Both the position numbers and the translations under genes were made by a program. The notes under the pieces are model-generated. The model saw nothing but the letters and a program-made list of their open reading frames with translations. It searched no databases and had not been told where the DNA came from. DNA of 12,321 nucleotides, from assembly GCA_050292235.1 (NCBI GenBank), contig JBNKLG010000084.1, forward strand, positions 1-12,321, given 5' to 3'. The stretch comes from JBNKLG01 sp050292235. GTDB taxonomy: Bacteria; Pseudomonadota; Gammaproteobacteria; Chromatiales; Chromatiaceae. Below, one piece after another: positions 6,429 to 12,321 of this stretch. Positions within the stretch are counted from its first letter, which is position 1. The number at the start of each line of letters is the position of its first letter.

Positions 6429-6977
6429 ATGAGGCTAAAGCTATTTATTTATTTGCTGTTGGCGGTATTTGGGTCGAGCCTGGCTATGGCTGCGGATTAT
6501 CGTCTCCATGAGGGCGATTTGCTGACCATTTCTGTTTATGGTGAAGATGAACTCAAAGGCGAAGCCCGGGTGACACCACGTGGGCGAATTAGCTTTCCTT
6601 TGGCCGGCAGTGTTCGGGTCAAGGGAAAGACAGTGTCAGAAGTAGAGAGGATTATTGCCAGCCGGTTGGGTAAATACATCCCTGAGGCCCAAGTTTCGGT
6701 TGTGCTGGTGTCCTCTGAGGGGAATAAGGTTTATGTGGTAGGTAAAGTGAACAAGCCTGGGGTCGTACCTCTGAGTGGCCCTATGCGTGTGATGCAGGCC
6801 CTGTCGTTGGCCGGTGGTCTCACCAAGTTTGCGGATGAGGATGAAATCAAAATTCTTCGTGAGGATCGAAGAGGGCGGGAGCAAGAGATCTCGGTGCACT
6901 ATGATGACGTGATGGATGGCAAGGATCTGTCTACAAACTATTGGCTCCGTGCTGGCGACACCATCCTCGTTCCCTGA
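6429..6977 (+). CDS. Short Wza-like polysaccharide export protein (poly_export/SLBB)
   Basis: A 182-residue periplasmic/outer-membrane export component. The signal peptide MRLKLFIYLLLAVFGSSLAM with A-M-A cleavage decides the ATG at 6429; upstream in-frame codons run through noncoding sequence. The poly_export domain starts at about 25 (YRLHEGDLLTISVYGEDEL, TPRGRISFPLAGSVRVKGKT) and ends near 100. One SLBB-type domain follows (VYVVGKVNKPGVVPLSGPMR, VMQALSLAGGLT) and closes with LRAGDTILVP. Full-length Wza is about twice this size, so this is the compact type, as in the PEP-CTERM-associated export family (TIGR03027). There is no lipobox cysteine and no C-terminal amphipathic helix for an outer-membrane pore, so the beta-barrel protein encoded 5 nt downstream may supply that step. 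No strong Shine-Dalgarno precedes the start. Confidence 0.9.
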   Translation: MRLKLFIYLLLAVFGSSLAMAADYRLHEGDLLTISVYGEDELKGEARVTPRGRISFPLAGSVRVKGKTVSEVERIIASRLGKYIPEAQVSVVLVSSEGNKVYVVGKVNKPGVVPLSGPMRVMQALSLAGGLTKFADEDEIKILREDRRGREQEISVHYDDVMDGKDLSTNYWLRAGDTILVP

Positions 6978-6982
6978 TTATT

Positions 6983-8092
6983 ATGATGTCTGTGCTACGC
7001 AAGCTGGGTGTTGTTTTGCCTATGCTGGTACTGAGCGATTTGGCTATGGGTTCGCCTTATAGTCATAGTTTAAGCTTGCAAACCGGGCTTGATCATGACT
7101 CCAATCCGATGATGGTCGATGCTGATGTCCGTTCGGTAAGTCGTGTTTGGGTTACCCCCAGCTATCGCCTGATGCGAGTGGATGGTCCTGTCTCCTGGTC
7201 TCTGGGGGGGCAGGTCAATTTTGTTCGCTCTTCCGATCAAGAGTTGAGCTTGAATCGTAGTGATCCCAACGTGCGTTTCGATTGGCAGCGAGAGTACGAG
7301 CGTGGCTATCATGCTTTTAATCTAGGATATCGTGCAAGCTCAACTCGCAGTGAGGAGCTCGATGAGTTGGGTTTCTCAAGACGGGTTGAGGGAACACGCA
7401 AGCAATTAAGCCTGGGGGCGGATTGGGTTCATCAGATGAGTGATCGTCTGGAAGCCAGTCTTTCAGTCTCAGTGGATGATGTGCGCTTTGACGAGGATGT
7501 ACGTTCTGACTACCGCAATACCGGCTTGGGCTTGACCCTGGTTTATGCCTTGTCGGAGCGGGATGATCTTTATGGCAATCTCTCTTATAACCATAGCGAT
7601 ATGGAGTTGTCTTCAGCGTTGGATTCAACCCATTATTCTGCTCTGATGGGCTGGAAGAGGGAGTTGGATGAATTGTGGCGACTGGATGCCAGCCTGGGTC
7701 TGTCTCGTGATGAGGGTCTTACCGATAATACTGGCTGGCACGGTAATCTGAGGCTGAACTATGTGGGTGAGCGAACGACAGGGAGGCTAAGCTTCGGGCG
7801 AAGTAATGAGCCCAGTAGTTTTGGTGGCTATACGGAATCCAATAAGGCACTTGGTAGTCTCGCCTATGAAGTTAGTGAGCGCAATCGGCTGGGAGCCAGT
7901 CTCGTTTGGCGGGAGAATTTATCTAACCAGGATACGACTTACACGAATACCAAGCTTTGGTTTTCCAGAGAGCTTGCGGAAGATGTGTCTCTGAATCTTT
8001 CCTATCAGTTTAAGACTACCGACTCGAATGATCGGGAGGCTGATGGCCATGTCTGGCTTCTTTCCTTAGGTTATGTGTTTCCAGAATGGTAG
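6983..8092 (+). CDS. Outer-membrane beta-barrel protein of the exopolysaccharide locus
   Basis: A 369-residue protein with signal peptide MMSVLRKLGVVLPMLVLSDL and likely cleavage after AMG. The mature part is built of alternating amphipathic strands with turns rich in Asp, Ser, Asn and Arg, e.g. SLQTGLDHDSNPMM, GLGLTLVYALSERDDLYGNL, LSYNHSDMEL and GWHGNLRLNYV. It ends in a C-terminal aromatic strand (LLSLGYVFPEW), the usual signal for BAM-mediated assembly. Its position between the Wza-like gene and the TIGR03790 gene fits EpsL-type or TIGR03016-type barrels of EPS/PEP-CTERM loci, which are thought to take the polymer across the outer membrane; that role is inferred. The ATG at 6983 (or 6986) lies 5 nt after the upstream stop. 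Its 3' end overlaps the next gene by 20 nt. Strand counting could place 14-18 strands, but I cannot fix the number. Confidence 0.83.
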   Translation: MMSVLRKLGVVLPMLVLSDLAMGSPYSHSLSLQTGLDHDSNPMMVDADVRSVSRVWVTPSYRLMRVDGPVSWSLGGQVNFVRSSDQELSLNRSDPNVRFDWQREYERGYHAFNLGYRASSTRSEELDELGFSRRVEGTRKQLSLGADWVHQMSDRLEASLSVSVDDVRFDEDVRSDYRNTGLGLTLVYALSERDDLYGNLSYNHSDMELSSALDSTHYSALMGWKRELDELWRLDASLGLSRDEGLTDNTGWHGNLRLNYVGERTTGRLSFGRSNEPSSFGGYTESNKALGSLAYEVSERNRLGASLVWRENLSNQDTTYTNTKLWFSRELAEDVSLNLSYQFKTTDSNDREADGHVWLLSLGYVFPEW

Positions 8093-9401
8093 CGCCGGGG
8101 CTTTTGCTGCGGTTCTTCTCGCTTTTTTCTCTTTAGCCTGGCTTTCTTTTCCGGTTGTCAGCGTTGCCGGTATCTTGTTGCTGCCAGACTCTGGCCTAAA
8201 ACCAAATGAGGTTGGGGTCATCGTTAATGACAGCGATCCTTTAAGTCGTCAGATTGGTGACTACTATGTGAAGCATCGTGGCATTCCCAGGGAGAACCTG
8301 ATTCGAGTTCGATTCCCGCCGGGTAAAGGGAAGCTCAGTCCCAAAGTCTTTCGTCGTATCAATACGCGCATTGAAAAATTGGGGGTGCCAGGCATTCGTG
8401 CTTATGCCATTGCCTGGGCAATGCCCTACAAGGTTGGGTGTATGAGCTTGACCATGGCCATCGCGACGGGTTATGACGAGCGTTTTTGTCCACAAAAAGG
8501 GGTGATTGCTCAGTGTGGACCTGGGCGCCTAAGCCCGTGGTTTGCTCATGCAGCGATGCCGGAAGATGGAGGGCGTTTTCGACCGGCAATGATGCTGGCG
8601 GCCATTGACTTTGACCAGGCAAAGCGTCTTATCGATCGCGGAATAGCATCAGATGGCCTTCATCCAAAAGGGACGGCCTATTTGTTGAGTACGTCTGAGA
8701 AAAATCGCAATGTGCGGGCTGCTGGCTATCCGGAAGTGCGCCAAGCCATGTTGGGGATTGTGCCCATTCAGGTTTTGCAGCAGGATGAGCTTCGCGATAG
8801 GAAAGATGTGCTGTTCTATTTTACCGGTAAGGCGAGGGTTGCTGGCCTGAAAACACTCTCTTTCCTGCCAGGAGCAGTCGCTGATCATCTCACTTCATAC
8901 GGTGGCGTCATTAAGGCTGAATCGGACAAAGGACAGATGAGCAGTTTGCGTTGGTTGGAGGCGGGCGCCACCGGAAGTTATGGAACCGTATCTGAGCCCT
9001 GCAATTATCTTGAGAAATTTCCCAGCCCTGGGTTGCTGATGGAGTCCTATTTGCGCGGTGAGACATTAATGGAGTCCTATTGGCGCAGTGTCGCTTGGCC
9101 TGCGGAAGGCATTTTTATTGGCGAGCCACTGGCCCGACCTTTTGCGCTTGATCGTGTGGCGGTTCAGGGGGGAAAAGCACGCATACCCAAAAATAGATTG
9201 TGGTCTGGCCACTACCGGTTGGAGCAGGCTGATTTTCCTGTGGGTCCTTATCAGGTGACAGCGTCAGTGGATACGTCGGCATCTCCTGGTAGAGAATTGG
9301 TGTTGACAGGGCTGAAAAAGCCTTACTCTCGGTTGGTGGTATTGCAAAATCCTTTGTCAAAGGGTTTGCCTGTGACTGGTAGACCGGTTGTGGGAGAATG
9401 A
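8073..9401 (+). CDS. TIGR03790-family protein (uncharacterised, exosortase-organism associated)
   Basis: A 442-residue exported protein. The ATG at 8073 is forced by a TAG just upstream and lies inside the end of the barrel gene. An uncharged n-region precedes a hydrophobic segment (about 10-33) acting as signal peptide or anchor. Family features: LKPNEVGVIVNDSDPLSRQI at about 42, YYVKHRGIPRENLIRVRFP at about 65, AYAIAWAMPYKVGC near 110, a Gly-rich GGVIKAESDKGQMSSLRWLE block, GATGSYGTVSEPC near 308, then ESYWRSVAWPAEGIFIGEPL and ARPF near 335-358. These match the family I know as TIGR03790, described as occurring mainly in species with exosortase/PEP-CTERM systems; its biochemical role is unknown. 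The last 80 residues look like a small beta domain. A 30-bp imperfect tandem repeat duplicates LMESY-R at 322-341. It is probably cotranscribed with the export and barrel genes. Confidence 0.82.
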   Translation: MCFQNGSAGAFAAVLLAFFSLAWLSFPVVSVAGILLLPDSGLKPNEVGVIVNDSDPLSRQIGDYYVKHRGIPRENLIRVRFPPGKGKLSPKVFRRINTRIEKLGVPGIRAYAIAWAMPYKVGCMSLTMAIATGYDERFCPQKGVIAQCGPGRLSPWFAHAAMPEDGGRFRPAMMLAAIDFDQAKRLIDRGIASDGLHPKGTAYLLSTSEKNRNVRAAGYPEVRQAMLGIVPIQVLQQDELRDRKDVLFYFTGKARVAGLKTLSFLPGAVADHLTSYGGVIKAESDKGQMSSLRWLEAGATGSYGTVSEPCNYLEKFPSPGLLMESYLRGETLMESYWRSVAWPAEGIFIGEPLARPFALDRVAVQGGKARIPKNRLWSGHYRLEQADFPVGPYQVTASVDTSASPGRELVLTGLKKPYSRLVVLQNPLSKGLPVTGRPVVGE

Positions 9402-9663
9402 GGTAGAACTTTAATCTGCAGTTCTTAAGTCTGATAAAATCCCGTCAACGTGCATGGCTTGGGACCTGATCAGACGCTTGTCTGTTGAATGGGCTAGCGT
9501 AGCGGATCGTTGTATGGTCAGCTATTTAGAATAAGCAACCCGCTGTTTCTGTCATATTTTAGAAGACAAATCCCTTGTATGTGCTGCCTTGGGTCGATGG
9601 GCAGTGGGAGTCCGTCACGATTTTGGTATTTCTAGCCATTAGGGCTTGTTGCGAAGGACATTT
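9402..9663 (+). other. Intergenic gap inside the exopolysaccharide locus
   Basis: No gene is visible in this 262-nt gap. It holds a 5-bp hairpin CAGAC-GCTT-GTCTG (9471-9484) without a T tract, and a TAAAAT at 9434-9439 that could be a -10 box with a poor TTAATC -35 at 9411. Its size, against overlaps elsewhere in the locus, suggests the two downstream genes may have their own promoter or a regulated leader. Confidence 0.5.
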
Positions 9664-9708
9664 ATGTTGAGAGGCGTGTTGATGGTGTTAGGGAGTTATT
9701 GTGACTGA
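9664..9708 (+). CDS. Possible 14-codon leader ORF coupled to the chain-length gene
   Basis: An ATG at 9664 has AAGGA (9654-9658) five bases upstream and opens a 14-codon frame (MLRGVLMVLGSYCD) ending at TGA 9706-9708. The stop lies 8 nt inside the next gene, whose GTG start is at 9701, so the two could be translationally coupled. Coding status rests only on the ribosome binding site and the overlap; it could be chance. Confidence 0.22.
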   Translation: MLRGVLMVLGSYCD

Positions 9709-11314
9709 AGAATATCAGCTGACTCTTGCGGATTATCTCTCAATATTGCGTCGTCGCTGGTACTGGCTGGTGTTCCCGACGCTTTTGTTTTTAGGGATAA
9801 CGGTGGCTGTTGCCTTATTGATGCCTCCGATTTATCAGGCTAAGGCCACGATTTTGGTTGAGTCACAGCAAATACCCCAGGATCTGGTGGCATCCACGGT
9901 GACCAGTTACGCTGAAGAGAGGATTCAGGTGATTAAGCAACGGGTGATGACCCGTGAGAACCTGATGAAAATTGCAGACAAGTATCAAATTTTCCAAATG
10001 GAGGGGAGCCCGCCTTCCGTATCAGAGAAAACCGCTGCCCTGCGCGAGCTGATAGGGGTTGATTTGGTCAGCGTGGGGCAGAGTGGGAAGCGCTCGCGGG
10101 ATAATAAACATGCCTTGGCCTTTACACTCAGTTTTGATCACCGAAATCCTCAGATTGCTCAAAAAGTGGCCAATGAGTTGGTGACTTTGTTCTTAAACGA
10201 GAATCTCGAAACCCGTACACTGCGGGCTACCGAAACTTCCGAGTTCCTGGCGAGAGAGGCAGAAAAATTAAAGCGGGATTTAGAAAAAACGGAGAACCTG
10301 ATTGCTGAATACAAGGTGACCAACCGGGATGCATTGCCTGAGCACCTATCGATCAATGAGGAAAAACTTCAGCGTGCTAAAGATCGAATAAATGACCTGA
10401 CTCGCGAGCTCAAATCCCACCAGGAGCAATTGAATTTCCTGGAAATAGAATTGGCCTCAGTGGGGAGCAAGTCTGCAGGCGACGGCGGTGTTTCTTTGGT
10501 GGGGCTTGGTCCGGAACAGCAATTAGCCCAGCTGGAAGCCCAACTGGCGGACAAGTCTCTGACCTATGGCTCAGCGCATCCGGAAATTCGGAAGCTGAAG
10601 CGAAAAATTGCGGCGGTACGCAAAAAACTTGCTGCTAACCCCGCCCAGCAACAGGGAGATCATACTGAACAGCCAGCTGTGGCAACCAACCCGGCTCAAC
10701 TGATGGTTCAGGCCAAAATTGCGTCGGTGAAATCCAGCATTTCATCGTTGAACCAACAACGCCAGACCCTGGATAAAACCATTGAGGCCTTAGAAGAAAG
10801 AATTATTCGCACACCGGAGGTGGAGCGGGGATTTAAGTCTTTGTCGCGTGATTACGAGAACATGATGGCAAAGTACAAGGAATTACGGGCCAAGATGGAA
10901 GAGGCCAAGCTCTCTCTGAGCATGGAGGAGCAGAGTAAAGCCGAGCGTTTTTCAATCATTGAAACCCCTATCTTGCCAGAAAAACCGGTGAAACCGAATC
11001 GGGGCAAAATTCTGATGATTGGCGCGATTCTCTCTTTGGGCGCTGGTTTCGGCCTGATTTTTGGTCGAGAAATGTTCGACCAAAGTATTTGGGGGCAATA
11101 CCAGCTGGCCTCCGTATTACGTGCGATGCCTTTGGTCTCCATTCCCTATATCGAAACCGAAGAGGATGTCCGGCGTCGCAAACGCCGCATTAAAGCGATT
11201 TTGATTGCGGCAGCAATATCGATGGTGGTGTCCCTGCTGGCACTGCATCTTTTCTATAAACCATTGGATATGATCTGGCTGACAATTCTGTCTCGGATCA
11301 GTGCGTTAACCTGA
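9701..11314 (+). CDS. Wzz/GumC-type polysaccharide chain-length determinant (co-polymerase)
   Basis: A 537-residue inner-membrane protein that controls polymer length and couples polymerisation to export. Wzz domain: YQLTLADYLSILRRRWYWLV, first membrane segment at about 21-41, PPIYQAKATILVESQ. A long periplasmic alpha-helical coiled coil covers about 165-420, including the usual EKTENLIAEYK and YGSAHPEIRKLKRKI motifs. The proline-rich ETPILPEKPVKPNRGK precedes a second membrane segment at about 437-457. A cytoplasmic loop with RRRKRRIKA leads to a third membrane segment at about 495-515 and a short tail. No kinase domain is fused; it is encoded by the next gene, 10 nt downstream. The GTG start at 9701 has AGGGAG (9690-9695). 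Three-segment versions with IPYIETEED are known from EPS loci of marine gammaproteobacteria. The PEP-CTERM-associated ChnLen family is a close alternative label. Confidence 0.93.
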   Translation: MTEEYQLTLADYLSILRRRWYWLVFPTLLFLGITVAVALLMPPIYQAKATILVESQQIPQDLVASTVTSYAEERIQVIKQRVMTRENLMKIADKYQIFQMEGSPPSVSEKTAALRELIGVDLVSVGQSGKRSRDNKHALAFTLSFDHRNPQIAQKVANELVTLFLNENLETRTLRATETSEFLAREAEKLKRDLEKTENLIAEYKVTNRDALPEHLSINEEKLQRAKDRINDLTRELKSHQEQLNFLEIELASVGSKSAGDGGVSLVGLGPEQQLAQLEAQLADKSLTYGSAHPEIRKLKRKIAAVRKKLAANPAQQQGDHTEQPAVATNPAQLMVQAKIASVKSSISSLNQQRQTLDKTIEALEERIIRTPEVERGFKSLSRDYENMMAKYKELRAKMEEAKLSLSMEEQSKAERFSIIETPILPEKPVKPNRGKILMIGAILSLGAGFGLIFGREMFDQSIWGQYQLASVLRAMPLVSIPYIETEEDVRRRKRRIKAILIAAAISMVVSLLALHLFYKPLDMIWLTILSRISALT

Positions 11315-11324
11315 GGTCAGCGAG

Positions 11325-12134
11325 ATGGAACGTATCACTGATGCGCTGAATAAAGCGATGTCGACCCGACAGTCATCTGTGGCTCAGGAGGTCCCTGGCG
11401 TCTCAAAGGGGGAGGAGGACCTGGGGCCGATACGGTATGAGAAAACCCGCGTTATTCCCAGCTCAACCTCTGATTTTATCCATAATCGATTGGTGGCTGC
11501 GCTAGATAACGATCCCCGGGCGACACCCTTTCGCATGTTACGAACCCAGGTGCTACGCACGCTGAGAGATAAAGGGTGGAACTCCTTGGCCATTACCGCG
11601 CCCACCCAGGGGGCGGGAAAGTCATTAGTAGCGGCTAACTTGGCAGTCAGTATTTCGAAAGAAGTGAATCAGACCGTGTTGCTGGTGGATCTTGATTTGC
11701 GCCGTCCGAGCCTCTCCCAATACTTTGGCATTCACCCGGAGCATGGTTTGGGTGATTATCTGACAAAAGACATTTCCATTGAGTCCTTGATGATCAATCC
11801 GGGGTTGGAAAGACTGGTTATCCTGCCAGGTAAAAACAGTGTTCATAATTCATCCGAACTGATTACCTCTCCCAAAATGTTGAGTCTGGCAAAAGAGATA
11901 AAAACACGATATCAATCGCGCATTATTTTGTATGATTTGCCACCTTTGTTGGTGGTAGATGATGCCATGGCCTTTATGCCCCATATTGATGCTTCGTTGC
12001 TGGTGGTGGAAAATGGGGCAAACAATAAAGACGATGTTCTGAAATCTGTCAGTATGCTGGGAAAGTCTAATTTCATTGGTACAGTGCTGAATAAAGTGCC
12101 GTCAGGGACCACCGACTATTATGGTTATTATTAA
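11325..12134 (+). CDS. BY-type tyrosine autokinase (CpsD/CapB-like) for exopolysaccharide synthesis
   Basis: A 269-residue cytoplasmic P-loop kinase of the bacterial tyrosine kinase family. Walker A is APTQGAGKS (92-100), Walker A' is VLLVDLDLRRP (118-128), and Walker B is IILYDLPPLL (200-209). The C-terminus TTDYYGYY carries four tyrosines, the usual autophosphorylation cluster, though short compared with Wzc. The N-terminal 25 residues (MERITDALNKAMSTRQ) match the start of separate kinase subunits that dock on the co-polymerase. It should bind the cytoplasmic end of the chain-length protein encoded just upstream, and phosphorylation cycling would control polymer assembly (family knowledge). 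GAGG at 11313-11316 lies eight bases before the ATG. The XrtA-associated kinase family (TIGR03018) is a possible finer label I cannot confirm. An MRP/ParA ATPase is excluded by the Tyr tail and context. Confidence 0.92.
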   Translation: MERITDALNKAMSTRQSSVAQEVPGVSKGEEDLGPIRYEKTRVIPSSTSDFIHNRLVAALDNDPRATPFRMLRTQVLRTLRDKGWNSLAITAPTQGAGKSLVAANLAVSISKEVNQTVLLVDLDLRRPSLSQYFGIHPEHGLGDYLTKDISIESLMINPGLERLVILPGKNSVHNSSELITSPKMLSLAKEIKTRYQSRIILYDLPPLLVVDDAMAFMPHIDASLLVVENGANNKDDVLKSVSMLGKSNFIGTVLNKVPSGTTDYYGYY

Positions 12135-12204
12135 GTCGAAAGATGCTCAAGGATGTGTTTCCTCAACCTGTACTTACCCCTGCTCATGTCTGTTGATGTC
12201 AATA

Positions 12205-12227
12205 GCTGTCGTTGAAATGACGGCTTT
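12205..12227 (+). terminator. Candidate weak terminator hairpin after the kinase gene
   Basis: GCTGTCGTT (12205-12213) pairs with AATGACGGC (12216-12224), nine pairs with two G-T wobbles and a tiny loop, followed by TTTGT. The stem sits 70 nt after the kinase stop. The T tract is short, so it may be a pause or mRNA-stabilising hairpin. No gene is visible in 12135-12321. Confidence 0.32.
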
Positions 12228-12321
12228 GTCGTGACTGCATAACCTTACCTGATTACCCATTATATTCAGCCAACGTTGTCTCTGAGAGCTAAACTTATTA
12301 GTAAGGGTGCAGTGTGAGGGT

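Noticed and set aside
12231..12266. Promoter at the right edge (GTGACT ... TATATT)
   Set aside because: The spacing of about 24 bp is too long for a sigma-70 promoter and no gene start follows in the window.
1..12321. CRISPR array, IS element or prophage
   Set aside because: No regularly spaced repeats, transposase or phage genes were seen on either strand.

Overview
The window looks like a gammaproteobacterial chromosome (moderate GC). The 5S rRNA has the Pseudomonas-type sequence, and the order rRNA operon end, birA, coaX, SPOR-type membrane protein, tRNA-Thr resembles the birA/coaX neighbourhood of pseudomonads. No phage, IS element or CRISPR array is visible.

Left part (1-4584): the last bases of a 23S rRNA, a structured spacer, 5S rRNA and a strong intrinsic terminator close an rrn operon. 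Next comes a tightly overlapping housekeeping cluster: an M61-family metallopeptidase with a C-terminal PDZ domain, the biotin ligase/repressor birA, type III pantothenate kinase coaX, and a small inner-membrane SPOR-like protein. Each gene overlaps the next by 1-22 nt.

Middle part (4585-6428): a lone tRNA-Thr(UGU) with its own promoter-like signal, a small secreted basic protein and a small lipoprotein, both unrecognised. After these, on the minus strand, lies a decayed 3' half of an undecaprenyl-phosphate hexose-1-phosphate transferase (WcaJ/WbaP class). Its conserved motifs are spread over three reading frames.

Right part (6429-12134): an exopolysaccharide secretion locus on the plus strand: a short Wza-like periplasmic export protein, an outer-membrane beta-barrel protein, a TIGR03790-family protein (uncharacterised; family known from exosortase/PEP-CTERM organisms), a Wzz/GumC-type chain-length protein and a separate BY-type tyrosine autokinase. 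Glycosyltransferases, flippase/polymerase and any exosortase are not in the window and would be expected downstream. The most notable observations are the dead initiating sugar transferase beside a live EPS export machine, and the TIGR03790 protein embedded in that machine.
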